A stretch of 56,584 bases of DNA from Dokdonella immobilis (GTDB taxonomy: Bacteria > Pseudomonadota > Gammaproteobacteria > Xanthomonadales > Rhodanobacteraceae). Shown here one piece after another: positions 24,955 through 35,999 of this stretch. The DNA is taken from positions 1-56,584 of the forward strand of contig NZ_FOVF01000031.1 of NCBI RefSeq assembly GCF_900115085.1, read 5' to 3'. The position numbers and the translations under genes were made by a program. Each line of letters begins with the position of its first letter. Positions within the stretch are counted from its first letter, which is position 1. The notes beneath the pieces are model-generated. The model made no database searches. It was not told where the DNA came from and saw only the letters and a list, made by a program, of their open reading frames with translations.

Positions 24955-27237
24955 TCAACCGCAGGGGCTGAAACCGCATTCGCCGCTTCCGCTGAATCGC
25001 ACGGTCGCGCTCAGTCCCTGCTGTGTGGTGTAGATGCATTGGCCCGATCCGGTCTGGGTCAGCGCGGGCGGAGTGCCAATGGTAAATCCGACGGCCGTGC
25101 CCGAATGAACCGTGTTTCCGCTGCCATTGGTGATTCCGGAGAAGCTGGCCGGGGTGATGCTCGCGGTTCCCTGCACCGTGCAGGCTCCGGAGATGGCCAC
25201 GCCCGAGACGGCATTGCCGCCCGTATCGCGCGCGGTGATCGTGATGTTGAAGTTGCTCCCGCCCGGATCGGGTGCGACCAGCACGTAGGACGGGCTGACC
25301 TGCAAGGTTGCCAGGTTGACGATGATATCGACGCTGGCCGTCAGATCGCCCAGTCCAAACGTCAGCACGCCACTCGGTGCACTGTCCGTACTTGCGCCCA
25401 GGCCCGAGGTGACGACGTTGGCGATGGCGCATCCGTTGGCCCCGGTGCTGGAGCCGAGGTAACCCGAACCGCTGACTCCATCGACGGAGCCCGTTCCCTG
25501 GCTCAACTGGAACGCAAAGCCGAGACGGACGCGCTGCAATGGGGCAAGCATGGCGTCGTACAAGCAGACCTGGACCTGCTGGGTGGAGTTGCCGATGATC
25601 GGAGACGGTGAAGCGACGATGGTCGCCGGCGCGAGGCCCGGATACGACCCGATCTCGACGTCCGACACGCGTTTGGCACCACCGGTGACCGGATCCACGC
25701 TTTCGCCCTGGGCCCAGATCACGTTCAGATAGCCAAGGGTCGAAATGGTGTAGTTGAGGGTAGCGGAAGCACGACCGATGTCATTCGTCACGCCTGTCGC
25801 GGTGATGTTTCCGTGTTCCGCGCGCGCAACCACGTATGGCAGTACCGGACCATAGTTTACGGTGGTGCCCGTGGTGTTGTTGAGATTGAAGTTCGAGCTG
25901 GTCCTCAGGCTCGTCTGCGAATTGATTTGCTGCACGGTCAAGGCGCTCTCGAGGTCGCTGTTTCCCTGGACCTCCTTGCCAAACACGGCGAGCACATCGC
26001 CCGGGCCTGCGCCGCCACCGCCGGTGACGAATCGGCCCGACTGGGAAGTGAACAGCGTTCCGCCTTCCTGTGCGTCGCCATCGGAACCGGAGATGGAGAA
26101 GAAATCCGCGGCGACGTCAAAGGGTTCGTCCACCACGCCAAAGCGGATGACGGTTCCGGGGACAACCGGATTGCCCTGCCGATCCTTGGCCAACGCGCTG
26201 ACGGTCAGGCTGTAGGTCGCATCTGGATCGATCGGAATGCCGGTATCGTCCACCGGAACCACTTCATCCGGCGGAACCACGCCATCGGAAACCCGGTTCA
26301 CGCGCAGGGCGTTGATGATGGGCGAGGTAAGGGTAAGGCTGAACAGCTTGCCGTCGGAAACAACCACCGTCGTCGTTGCCGAAATCGGATCCGCGATGCC
26401 GTTGGAGACATTGTTGTCCGAACGATCGACGGTTGCCCGCACCTGCAGCGGCCCCTGCACGGTACCGGCCTGGAACGACGCCGCGGCGATGCCGTTGATG
26501 GTGCTCGTCAGCACGCTTACACCGCTGTTGGGTCCGCCTGCCGAAGTGGCCGAGAGGATGGAACCGCCTGCATTGCCGATGATTTCGACCTTGACGTTGT
26601 CCACGGACCCCGGGTTCGGCACGGGCTGGTTGGCCCCGTCACGGACCTGGATGTTGATCACGGAGTTGGTCGAGCCGCCGGAGCCGGGGATATAGACGCT
26701 GGTCGGGCTCGGAGCGATATCGAGTGCCGCCGGAAGGGGCGTCGTGCCCTGAACGGTGAACGTCAGCGTACGGCTGATGGTCAACCCGGTTGCCGGATCG
26801 GTTGCCGAGGCGGTGACCGTGGAGGTGCCAGCGACGTCATAGGACGTTGCGAAAAAGACGTACGAGCCGTTGTTGGTCGTCGCCGGGAATGAAACGACGC
26901 GCGTGGCCAGCTCATTGATGTCGTCCGTCGACGGATCGTCTGGCGGCGACAGGCTGACCGTGCTCGGCGAGCTGGTCGTGAAAGTCGCATCGCTGGTCAA
27001 CGCAGTGATGACGCCCGCATTGTTGCGATAGGTGAATGACACCTCCGACATGAACGGGGAGCCCGGGTACGGCAGGATATTGTTCGGGTTAAGCGGCAGC
27101 AGGGTTCGGGTCGCGGTGAGCGTGATCGAACCGGGCTGGGGCGCCGATGTGGCTCCGCCGTTTCCACCACCGCCACCGCAACTGGCGACTGCCAGGCTGG
27201 CGAGCAGCAGTCCGAGCGTCTTGAACGGGAATTTCAT
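24955..27237 (-). CDS. Large Ig-like (Big-type) repeat lipoprotein downstream of pilQ
   Basis: The 760-residue protein has a lipoprotein signal with lipobox LAVASC (Cys20) followed by a Gly-rich linker. Several beta-sandwich modules of bacterial Ig-like type follow, recognised by recurring patterns such as TSVYIPGSGGSTNSVINIQVRD, NGIAAASFQAGTVQGPLQV, SLTVSALAKDRQGNPVVPGT and NITITARDTGGNAVSG. The last 100 residues contain paired cysteines (GACTVQ, GQCIYT, GECGFSPCG). It is probably anchored in the outer membrane. CTGGAG lies upstream of the ATG. It is 82 bp from pilQ on the same strand with no terminator between, and a strong one after it, so I infer co-transcription with pilMNOPQ. The exact function is unknown. 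Confidence 0.85.
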   Translation of the reverse strand: MKFPFKTLGLLLASLAVASCGGGGGNGGATSAPQPGSITLTATRTLLPLNPNNILPYPGSPFMSEVSFTYRNNAGVITALTSDATFTTSSPSTVSLSPPDDPSTDDINELATRVVSFPATTNNGSYVFFATSYDVAGTSTVTASATDPATGLTISRTLTFTVQGTTPLPAALDIAPSPTSVYIPGSGGSTNSVINIQVRDGANQPVPNPGSVDNVKVEIIGNAGGSILSATSAGGPNSGVSVLTSTINGIAAASFQAGTVQGPLQVRATVDRSDNNVSNGIADPISATTTVVVSDGKLFSLTLTSPIINALRVNRVSDGVVPPDEVVPVDDTGIPIDPDATYSLTVSALAKDRQGNPVVPGTVIRFGVVDEPFDVAADFFSISGSDGDAQEGGTLFTSQSGRFVTGGGGAGPGDVLAVFGKEVQGNSDLESALTVQQINSQTSLRTSSNFNLNNTTGTTVNYGPVLPYVVARAEHGNITATGVTNDIGRASATLNYTISTLGYLNVIWAQGESVDPVTGGAKRVSDVEIGSYPGLAPATIVASPSPIIGNSTQQVQVCLYDAMLAPLQRVRLGFAFQLSQGTGSVDGVSGSGYLGSSTGANGCAIANVVTSGLGASTDSAPSGVLTFGLGDLTASVDIIVNLATLQVSPSYVLVAPDPGGSNFNITITARDTGGNAVSGVAISGACTVQGTASITPASFSGITNGSGNTVHSGTAVGFTIGTPPALTQTGSGQCIYTTQQGLSATVRFSGSGECGFSPCG

Positions 27238-27319
27238 GTAGTTTCTCCAGGATCGCAATAGGTTTTCTTCATACGTCACTACGGCCTGCACCTTTCGGCG
27301 CTGCCTGCCCCTGGACGCT

Positions 27320-29584
27320 TTATTTCAGACTTTCACTAAGAATTCGTGGCGTTACGAAGATCAGCAGTTCGGCCTTGGTGTCGGTTCGACCGGTCTTCTT
27401 GAACAGGTTGCCCAGGATCGGCACGTCACCGAGGAACGGAACCTTGGTGAGATCGTCGCGCTTCTCGACCTCGTAAACGCCGCCGAGAACCACGGTCTGC
27501 CCGTTGTCGACCAATACCGAGGTGTTGATCTCGCGCTTGTCGATGATCGGTACCTGGCCACCGCCCGGATTGTCGATGAAGCGCGCGACCGCGTCCTTCT
27601 TCACGCCGAGATTGAGAACAACGCGATCGTCAGCCGTGATCGTCGGAGTGACCTTGAGCTCGAGCACGACCTCCTTGAACTGGACGGTGGCCGTACCAAC
27701 GCCGCCGCCACCGGAGTTCTGGAAGGTCACGTAGGCGACTTCCTGGCCCTGCTTGATCACGGCTTCCTTCTGGTTGGCCGTGACGACTCGCGGACTGGAA
27801 ACCACTTCGCCGCGGCCTTCGGTCTGCGCTGCCGAGAGTTCCAGATCGAGCAGGTAGTCCGCGCCCAGAATTGCCAGGCCAAAGCTGCCGGCAGGCGATG
27901 AAGCGGGCAAGTTGACATTGAGCCGGTCGTTCAGGTTTGGAACGGCGATACCGCCGCCGGTCGGTGTGCTGGGAATGACTCCCGGGTTGAACACCGGCAG
28001 TCCTCGCCCGCCACCGAATCGGTTGTTGAGGGCGATATTGCTCATGCGGTCGGTGCCAATTGCCGTGCCTGCGGTCGATACCACGTTGCCGTTGTTGTCC
28101 TCATAGCCACCGCTGATGCCGAACTTGACGCCCAGCTCACGCGCGAAGGTGTCGGTTGCGATGACGATGCGCGATTCGATCAACACCTGCTGCACAGGTC
28201 GATCGAGAACAGCGATCAATTGCCGGATTTCCAGGACCTTCTGCGGCGTGTCGCTGACCAGAAGCGTATTGGTGCGGTCGTCATAGCTGACGGTGCCGCG
28301 CTGGGACAGGAAACCGCGCTGCTGCTTGGCCCCCGTGCCGCCTTGTCCACCTTGTTGCCCACCGCTCACTTCCTTGGTCAGAAGGGCGGCAATGTCCTTG
28401 GCGTTGCCATAGCTGATCGGAATGAAATCCGAGACCAGCTCGACCTTGTCTTCCATCTGCAGGCGCGCATCGGCGATCGCCTGCTCGCGATCCGCGATTT
28501 CCTTCTGTGGTGCAACCCAGATCACGTTGCCCTGCTTGCGCTGATCGAGACCCTTGGCCTGCAGGACGATATGCAGCGCCTGGTCCCACGGGACGTTGAT
28601 CAGGCGCAGGGTGACGTTGCCTTGCACACTGTCGGCGACGACGATGTTGAGGTCGGAGACGTCGGCGATGAGCTGCAGGACGGAACGGGTCGGGATGTCC
28701 TGAAAATTGAACGTCACCCGGCTGCCGTTGAAGACGGGTTCCGCATTCTTCTTGAGCTTCTCATCCTCACGCTTGGGCGAAATTTCGACGACATACTCGC
28801 TGCCGGTCTGGTAGGCGAGCTGCTCGAACGGCGCCTGGGCCGTGATGTCGATGCGCACGCCGTTTCCGCGCGATCGGGTCTCGATGTACTGCACGGGTGT
28901 TGCAAAATCGAGCACGTCGAGACGCTGCGCCTGGTCGGGCGGCAACTTGACGTTGAGGATGTCGAGGACGACCTTGTCGCCTTCGCGCTTGAGGTCGGCG
29001 GCCGCGCCGGGGCCCGAGAAACTGACCACGATGCGTCCCTCGCCGGTCTTGCCGCGACGGAAATCGACATTGGTGAGTTCGACCCCCTGGGCGGCCAGGG
29101 TCTTGGTTGGGTTCTTGTTAGCGGCCGCGGTCGCAGCGACACTCGAGCCGGCGATGTTGGCGCCGATGGACAGGATCAGCTCGTTTCCATTGATCCGCGT
29201 TTCGTAGCTGGCCGGCCGGAACAGGTCGACCACGATCCGCGTGCGTCCTGCTGCCTCGACCGTGGAGATTCCTGCCGTGGCCCCGGCGCCAATCTCGATG
29301 CGCCGCTGGGTCAGTGCGCTGCGGGTATCGGCGAGATCCAGGGCGATGCGCGGAGGCGACTCCGTGGTGAAGGCCTGGGGCACCGCGACCGGTTCGGCAA
29401 AACGCATGGTGACCTCGACCCGGCCACCCGGCTGGGCGGTATAGGTCAGGTCCTCTAGGACGTTTTCGGCATGGACCGGCAAGGCGAGGAGCAGCCCAAG
29501 GAACATGACCCAGCCCCCGATCAGGGTCAGTCCTGTCCTCTTGGCGGGCTTGCGCCCATGGAAGTCGGTAGCTGTAGTCATCAT
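27320..29584 (-). CDS. pilQ: Type IV pilus secretin PilQ
   Basis: The 754-residue protein forms the outer-membrane secretin pore for the pilus. In order: signal peptide (ending PVHA), an AMIN domain (about 40-130), a second AMIN-like domain (about 160-260), the STN/N0 domain (FNFQDIPTRSVLQLIADVSDL), N1 (secretin_N), then the secretin core. That core has VLIESRIVIA, VSSPRVVTANQKEA and a C-terminal VPFLGDVPILGNLFKK. ATG at 29584 is preferred over 29611 because GGGGTGAGCAAA directly precedes it, although the earlier one overlaps the pilP stop as ATGA. Confidence 0.96.
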   Translation of the reverse strand: MMTTATDFHGRKPAKRTGLTLIGGWVMFLGLLLALPVHAENVLEDLTYTAQPGGRVEVTMRFAEPVAVPQAFTTESPPRIALDLADTRSALTQRRIEIGAGATAGISTVEAAGRTRIVVDLFRPASYETRINGNELILSIGANIAGSSVAATAAANKNPTKTLAAQGVELTNVDFRRGKTGEGRIVVSFSGPGAAADLKREGDKVVLDILNVKLPPDQAQRLDVLDFATPVQYIETRSRGNGVRIDITAQAPFEQLAYQTGSEYVVEISPKREDEKLKKNAEPVFNGSRVTFNFQDIPTRSVLQLIADVSDLNIVVADSVQGNVTLRLINVPWDQALHIVLQAKGLDQRKQGNVIWVAPQKEIADREQAIADARLQMEDKVELVSDFIPISYGNAKDIAALLTKEVSGGQQGGQGGTGAKQQRGFLSQRGTVSYDDRTNTLLVSDTPQKVLEIRQLIAVLDRPVQQVLIESRIVIATDTFARELGVKFGISGGYEDNNGNVVSTAGTAIGTDRMSNIALNNRFGGGRGLPVFNPGVIPSTPTGGGIAVPNLNDRLNVNLPASSPAGSFGLAILGADYLLDLELSAAQTEGRGEVVSSPRVVTANQKEAVIKQGQEVAYVTFQNSGGGGVGTATVQFKEVVLELKVTPTITADDRVVLNLGVKKDAVARFIDNPGGGQVPIIDKREINTSVLVDNGQTVVLGGVYEVEKRDDLTKVPFLGDVPILGNLFKKTGRTDTKAELLIFVTPRILSESLK

Positions 29585-29607
29585 TTTGCTCACCCCCAAC
29601 GGGTCGG

Positions 29608-30153
29608 TCATTTCTTGCTGGCGTCCGCCAACGAAATCGATTGTTGGCGCTCGACCCAGCCGCCAGTTTGGTTTGGAACCAACTCAACCAGATCGATCTG
29701 GCCCTCGTTGATTGCGGTGATGCGTCCGTAGTTCTGCCCCACGTAATTGCCGATGTGGACGCGACGAATCACGCCTTCCGGATCCTTCAGCAGGCCCTCC
29801 GGCGCCGAGGGCGGCCCCAGGGTGCCGACCATCTTCAAGCCATCCAGCGGATACGATTCGAGTGGCTCGGGCGTGCGGTTCTGGTCCGGCCTGGGCCCGG
29901 ATGCAGCGGCCTCTTCCTCTTCATCGCTACTCGGCAGATCGAACGGATCGCGGTCATCCGGGGCTTTCAGCGTGTACTCGAATGTTTCAAAAGTCTTGAT
30001 CGCAGGCTTGGGTTCGATCGGCGGACCGGGCTTGGCCTTTTCCTCGGCGACCCACTTCTGAACTTCGCCGGTACCGGACATGCAGCCAGCCACTCCGAAG
30101 ATCAGCATGCCCAGGGCGACGGAGCGGAGAGCGAAAGTGCTTTGACTCGTCAT
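29608..30153 (-). CDS. pilP: Type IV pilus lipoprotein PilP
   Basis: The 181-residue lipoprotein (lipobox GVAGC, Cys24) has a Pro/Glu-rich linker, the conserved YPLDGLKMVGTLG motif and the beta domain (GVIRRVHIGNYVGQNYGRI) that binds the PilQ N0 domain, joining the PilNO inner-membrane complex to the secretin. ATG is one base after the pilO TGA (TGAGATG). Length is normal. Confidence 0.96.
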   Translation of the reverse strand: MTSQSTFALRSVALGMLIFGVAGCMSGTGEVQKWVAEEKAKPGPPIEPKPAIKTFETFEYTLKAPDDRDPFDLPSSDEEEEAAASGPRPDQNRTPEPLESYPLDGLKMVGTLGPPSAPEGLLKDPEGVIRRVHIGNYVGQNYGRITAINEGQIDLVELVPNQTGGWVERQQSISLADASKK

Positions 30154-30154
30154 C

Positions 30155-30862
30155 TCACTTTTCTCCCTTCGCAGCGGGCTTGGCGCCCCGGCGACCCTTG
30201 GGCTTGGGTGCGTTGGCTTCCTCGTATTCGGCAATCTCGTCATTGTCCATGTAGCGGTAAGTCTTGACGGTCCCCTCGAGTGTCAGTGTGCCGCCGGCGG
30301 CGGGCGTCGCGCCCTTGCCCTTCGAAGGCCCACCGTCGCTGGGACGGAGGGACACATCGTGCATGGTCAGGATGACGACTCGCGGCAATGACGCGACCTT
30401 GCTGATGAACGCACCGAACTCATGATAGGTGCCGACCATGCGCAGCTGGATCGGCTTCTCGGCGTAGAAGCCCTTCATGACTTCGGCACCGGGCTGGAAC
30501 AGCTCGTTGGTGATGCCGGCACCGAGGGCCGCGTTGGAAATCTCATTGATCAGCTTCGGCATCTCGGTCTTGCCGGGCAGCTGATTGATCATCTGCTGCA
30601 GTTCGTCGGTCATGTCCTTGAGCTGCTTCTGGTAGGCCTCGAGGTTGACGACCTGGGCCTGCTTCTTGACGAAGTCGGCCTTCAGTTCCTTTTCCTTTGA
30701 TTCCGCGCGCTCGAGCTCCTCCTGCTGGACGCTGATCTGGAACCACCAGCCCATGAACAGGATGACCGCCACGATCAGCAAGGCAAAGAACACCTTGATC
30801 GACTTTGGCCAGCCGCCGACGTTGTTGCGGTCGAGGTTTCGAAGATCGTCGAAGAAACTCAT
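30155..30862 (-). CDS. pilO: Type IV pilus inner-membrane protein PilO
   Basis: The 235-residue protein has one membrane helix (22-40), a coiled coil (about 45-100, ELERAESKEKELKADFVKKQ) and a ferredoxin-like periplasmic domain. It forms heterodimers with PilN. The C-terminus has a Lys/Pro-rich tail (KPKGRRGAKPAAKGEK) longer than usual. The ATG overlaps the pilN stop by four bases. Confidence 0.96.
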   Translation of the reverse strand: MSFFDDLRNLDRNNVGGWPKSIKVFFALLIVAVILFMGWWFQISVQQEELERAESKEKELKADFVKKQAQVVNLEAYQKQLKDMTDELQQMINQLPGKTEMPKLINEISNAALGAGITNELFQPGAEVMKGFYAEKPIQLRMVGTYHEFGAFISKVASLPRVVILTMHDVSLRPSDGGPSKGKGATPAAGGTLTLEGTVKTYRYMDNDEIAEYEEANAPKPKGRRGAKPAAKGEK

Positions 30863-31595
30863 GGCTTCTTCCCCTTGTCTGGCGCGGGCTCGGTCTTGGC
30901 CTTGTCCGACAGCTGGCTGGCCGCACTATTTAGCTGCGAGCCGAGGTCTGCGGGTTTCGAAGCGACCTCGTTGGCATCGGTAGGTTTTGCTGCGGATGCA
31001 TCGGCAACCGATCCTTCCGTTGCGGGGCCATCGGTCGACTGTTCGGACTTCTTGGTCTGCACCGTCAACGAGAAAACGTAGGGCATTTTCTTGTCGACTC
31101 CAGGTGTCCCTTCCTTGCTTTCAATCTTGCCCAGGTCAGCACGCCCGAACTGTGGCGACTCCTCGAGGCTGCGCATGTAGGTGGCAACGCGCGTGCTCGA
31201 TTCGGCAACGCCCTCCAGCGTGAGCTTGTCGCCGCTCTGCTTCAGGGAGGTCAGTCGCGCACCCTCGGGAATGGTCTTGGACATCTGGTCGAACATATGC
31301 ACCATCTGCGAGCGGTTCGACTGCAGGTCCTCGATGATCTCCTTGCGCGCCAACAACTGGGACCGGACTTTTTCGAGATCCTTGATCGTCTCGATGTCCT
31401 TGTCGAGCAGCTTGATCTGGTCGGTCAGGTACTTGTTGCGGTCGCCCTGGTTCTCGATGCGCTGGGACATCCAGTAGCTTGCACAGAGAAAGACGAAGAT
31501 CGCAGCCACTGCCGCGGCTGCAAGCATCATGTAGAACTCGCGTTCGCGCTGCTTGCGCCGCTCGGCTCGCCATGGCAATAGGTTGATTCTGGCCA

Positions 31596-31596
<1 letters not shown>
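30859..31596 (-). CDS. pilN: Type IV pilus inner-membrane protein PilN
   Basis: The 245-residue protein begins with the conserved INLLPWR motif (4-10) that binds cytosolic PilM, then a membrane helix (22-44), a coiled coil and a periplasmic domain. A Ser/Ala/Asp-rich tail of about 70 residues follows. The start overlaps the pilM stop by one base (TGATG). Confidence 0.96.
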
Positions 31597-32733
<1,137 letters not shown>

Positions 32734-32813
32734 CAGGGAGCGCTCAAATAGTCGATCCCGTCGCTAAATCGGCCTGAAATTCGCCCTTCTGGGCCCTCCT
32801 GGGACCCCCGAGG

Positions 32814-32842
32814 CTGCCCGCAACCCGCATTCGACCTATACT
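32814..32842 (+). promoter_or_regulatory. ponA: Putative promoter of ponA
   Basis: A near-consensus -10 TATACT at 32837-32842 has CTGCCC, a weak -35, 17 bp upstream. It would give a leader of about 48 nt. It is divergent from the pilM promoter. Confidence 0.45.
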
Positions 32843-32897
32843 CTGTCGATTGCACCCCATCCCTTCCTTGAATGCCATCACAAGTCGCGCCTGCTGC

Positions 32898-35369
32898 ATG
32901 AGAATCTTTCTTCGTCTGGCCCGTTACGCCCTTTTTCTCGCTGTGGGCGGTGCGCTCCTGGGCTGCCTTGGCCTTGGCATCGCCTACTGGCTGATCTCGC
33001 CACGCCTGCCTTCGGTCGAGAACCTGAAGGACGTCCAGCTCCAAGTGCCGCTGAAGGTACTTTCGGCCGACAACAAGCTGATGGCGACCTTCGGCGAGAC
33101 CCGGCGTATCCCGATCGACATGAGCCAGGTGCCGGATCGGCTCAAGTACGCGGTGCTGTCGGCCGAGGATGCCGATTTCTACAGCCATTCGGGCATCGAC
33201 ATCACCGGCATCCTGCGTGCAGTCTGGCTGGTGACGACCACGGGCAGCAAACACGTAGCGGGCGGAAGCACGATCACGCAGCAGGTGGCGCGGCAGTTCT
33301 TCCTGAGCCCTGAGGTCACCTACACACGCAAACTCTCGGAAATCTTCCTGGCCTTCCGCATTGAAGGTGCGTTGAGCAAGGACGAGATTCTCGCCCTGTA
33401 CCTGAACAAGAGTTTTTTCGGCAATCGCGCCTACGGCATCGCCGCTGCGGCCGAGTTCTACTACGGCAAGACCCTCGACCAGCTGACCCAGGCCGAGTGC
33501 GCGATGCTGGCCTCGTTGCCGAAATTCCCGTCCACCGGCAACCCGATCAACAATCGACCGCGCGCCCTGCTGCGTCGGGCGTACGTGCTCGGTCGCATGC
33601 TCGAACTGGGTCATATCGACAAGGCCGTCTACGACCAGGCCATGGCGGAACCCGACCAGTCGTTCGCGCACGAGCCGCCGATCGAGGTCGAAGCGTCCTA
33701 CGTCGCCGAACTGGTCCGCCAGCAAGCCATTGAAAAGCTCGGCAACGAAGCGCTCAACAACGGCTACGTCATCCATACCACGATCGACTCCAGCGACCAG
33801 GAAGCGGCCAACCAGGCCCTGCGTGACTCATTGGTCGACTACGACACACGGCATGGCTATCGTGGTGCCGAGGCGCATGTCGAACTGCCGGCGGCGGCCA
33901 CCCCCGAGGTCCTGATCAAGCTGATCGACGGCTACCGGACCTTCAACGGACTGGTACCCGGCGTGGTCAGCCAGGTCGGCACCGACGAGGCGCTCGTCCA
34001 GCTCGGCGATGGCCAGATCGCGGCACTCGGATTGACCGCCGTGGAGTGGGCACGCCCCTACCTCGACGACAGCCGTCGCGGCCCGGCGCCCAAGCGCGTC
34101 GAGGACGTGCTCAAGGCCGGCGACATCGTTCGTGTCGCCCTCGACGATGAAGGCGCCTGGAAACTGGCGCAGATCCCGGCCGTGCAAGCGGCGATGGTCG
34201 GCCTCGATCCCGATGACGGCGCGATCCGCGCACTGATCGGCGGCTTCAATTTCTCGCGCAGCAAGTTCAACCGGGCCACCCAGTCGAGTCGCTCGGCCGG
34301 CTCCAGCTTCAAGCCGTTCATCTACTCGGCGGCATTCGACCACGGCTTCACTCCGGCTTCCGTGGTCAACGACGCACCGCTGGTCTTTCCCGATGTGTCC
34401 CGACCGAACGGTCTGTGGACGCCATCCAACGACGACGGCAAGTTCGATGGGCCGATCCGCCTGCGCGAAGCGCTCGTGCAGTCGAAGAATCTGGTCTCGG
34501 TGCGGCTGCTCGATGCGATCGGCGTGCACTACGCACACGAGTACGTGACGCGCTTCGGGTTCTCGGCGCAGCAGGTGCCGGAAAACTTGTCGATGGCCCT
34601 GGGTACGGCAGCGGTGTCGCCGCTGGCGATGGCCCGAGGCTATGCCGTGATCGCCAACGGCGGCTTTCTCGTCGACCCGTATTTCATCGCCCAGATCGAC
34701 GATCGCGACGGCAAGGTGATCTACCGGGCCGATCCGGCGCGTGCCTGCCGCGACTGCCCGCAGCGGCAGCTCGAGGACCAACGTGAGCGCGAACGCGCAG
34801 CACAGGAGCCATCCAGTGGCTTCAGCCCGATCGCCACGGCGAACGCCTCGACCGAAGTGCCGCCGAATCCGGCCGAGCCTCGCCTTGCGCCGCGGGTTAT
34901 CGATGCGCGCAACGCCTTCCTGGTCACTTCACTGATGCGCGACGTCGTCCGCCGCGGGACCGGCTCGGGGGCCATGGTGCTCAAGCGCAGCGACCTGGCC
35001 GGCAAGACCGGCACGACCAACGAATACCGCGATGCCTGGTTCTCCGGTTTCAACGCCAGAATCGTGGCCACGGCCTGGGTCGGCTTCGACGATTTCAGCA
35101 CGCTCGGCAGCCGCGAGTTCGGTTCCAAGTCGGCGTTGCCGATCTGGATTGGATTCATGCGCGCCGCCCTCAAGGACATGCCCGAACAGCCGTTCGACAT
35201 GCCGCCCGGGATCACCACGGCCCGGATCGACCGCGACAGCGGTCTGCTCGCGCCGGCCGGTGACCCCGACTCGATGATCGAGTTCTTCAAGACCGAGGAC
35301 GTGAACCAGCTTGCGGCGCGTCCCGACCAGCGCGAAGAAGAGCAGCGCGAAGCCTACGACGTGTTCTGA
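32898..35369 (+). CDS. ponA: Penicillin-binding protein 1A (bifunctional glycosyltransferase/transpeptidase)
   Basis: The 823-residue class A PBP polymerises and cross-links peptidoglycan in the periplasm. It has one membrane helix (about 8-32), then a GT51 domain with catalytic Glu90 in SAEDADFYSH and GGSTITQQVARQ (122-132). An OB-like insert follows, then the transpeptidase domain with SSFK (Ser469 nucleophile, Lys472), SKN in VQSKNLVSV, and KTGTT (703-707). ATG 32898 removes a spurious 16-residue TTG-initiated extension. The order ponA divergent from pilM is conserved in gammaproteobacteria. An unknown gene starts right after the TGA. Confidence 0.96.
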   Translation: MRIFLRLARYALFLAVGGALLGCLGLGIAYWLISPRLPSVENLKDVQLQVPLKVLSADNKLMATFGETRRIPIDMSQVPDRLKYAVLSAEDADFYSHSGIDITGILRAVWLVTTTGSKHVAGGSTITQQVARQFFLSPEVTYTRKLSEIFLAFRIEGALSKDEILALYLNKSFFGNRAYGIAAAAEFYYGKTLDQLTQAECAMLASLPKFPSTGNPINNRPRALLRRAYVLGRMLELGHIDKAVYDQAMAEPDQSFAHEPPIEVEASYVAELVRQQAIEKLGNEALNNGYVIHTTIDSSDQEAANQALRDSLVDYDTRHGYRGAEAHVELPAAATPEVLIKLIDGYRTFNGLVPGVVSQVGTDEALVQLGDGQIAALGLTAVEWARPYLDDSRRGPAPKRVEDVLKAGDIVRVALDDEGAWKLAQIPAVQAAMVGLDPDDGAIRALIGGFNFSRSKFNRATQSSRSAGSSFKPFIYSAAFDHGFTPASVVNDAPLVFPDVSRPNGLWTPSNDDGKFDGPIRLREALVQSKNLVSVRLLDAIGVHYAHEYVTRFGFSAQQVPENLSMALGTAAVSPLAMARGYAVIANGGFLVDPYFIAQIDDRDGKVIYRADPARACRDCPQRQLEDQRERERAAQEPSSGFSPIATANASTEVPPNPAEPRLAPRVIDARNAFLVTSLMRDVVRRGTGSGAMVLKRSDLAGKTGTTNEYRDAWFSGFNARIVATAWVGFDDFSTLGSREFGSKSALPIWIGFMRAALKDMPEQPFDMPPGITTARIDRDSGLLAPAGDPDSMIEFFKTEDVNQLAARPDQREEEQREAYDVF

Positions 35370-35999
35370 ATGCGCTCGCCGCGCCAGTCGAATCGGGGCA
35401 ATGCCAGCGACCTGCGTCGTCGGATCGCGGTCGAGGCAGCACGCCTGATCGCCGAGCAGGGCTTGCGTGATTACCACGCGGCCAAGCTGAAGGCCGCCGC
35501 CCACTTCGGTCCGCCGGATTCGCTGCCGCTCCCGCGCAATGGGGAAATCGAGGAGGCGCTGCGCGAGCACCAGCGTCTGTTCCAGGCCGATTCCCAGCCC
35601 CGGCACCTGGCCCGGCTGCGCGCCGCCGCGATCGACGCCATGCGCTTCTTCTCGCGCTTCGAGCCGCGCCTGGTCGGCGCGGTCCTGGAGGGCACGGCCG
35701 ATGCGCATTCGGCGGTCTGCCTGCACGTGTTCACCGACAACCTCGTCGAGCTGACGTCCTTCCTCGCTGAAAACGGCATCCCGTTCGAGCAGCAGGATCG
35801 AAACCTGCGACTCGACAGTGGGCGAAGCGCGGACCTTCCGGCCCTGCGCTTTCTCGCCGGCGACACAGCGCTCGACGCGACCGTGTTTCCGCTAGACGGC
35901 TTGCGACAGGCGCCCCTGGACCGCATCAGCGAGCGCCCGATGCGGCGCGCCACACTGGACGCGCTGCTCGACCTCGCGAAACCGCCGTCGACCGCCTGA
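35370..35999 (+). CDS. Conserved protein of unknown function directly after ponA
   Basis: The 209-residue soluble protein follows ponA with no gap (TGA then ATG), so translation is probably coupled. Residues 15-45 (RRRIAVEAARLIAEQGLRDYHAAKLKAA) resemble the first helices of TetR-type DNA-binding domains but continue without a normal helix-turn-helix. A central block is VGAVLEGTADAHSAVCLHVFTDNLVELTSFL, which recalls small nucleotidyltransferase-like folds. Both resemblances are weak, and I cannot name a family. There is no signal peptide or membrane segment. Confidence 0.7.
   Translation: MRSPRQSNRGNASDLRRRIAVEAARLIAEQGLRDYHAAKLKAAAHFGPPDSLPLPRNGEIEEALREHQRLFQADSQPRHLARLRAAAIDAMRFFSRFEPRLVGAVLEGTADAHSAVCLHVFTDNLVELTSFLAENGIPFEQQDRNLRLDSGRSADLPALRFLAGDTALDATVFPLDGLRQAPLDRISERPMRRATLDALLDLAKPPSTA

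Noticed and set aside
28220-29458. 412-codon plus-strand frame opposite pilQ
   Set aside because: Shadow of the secretin gene, with no ribosome site or known domain.
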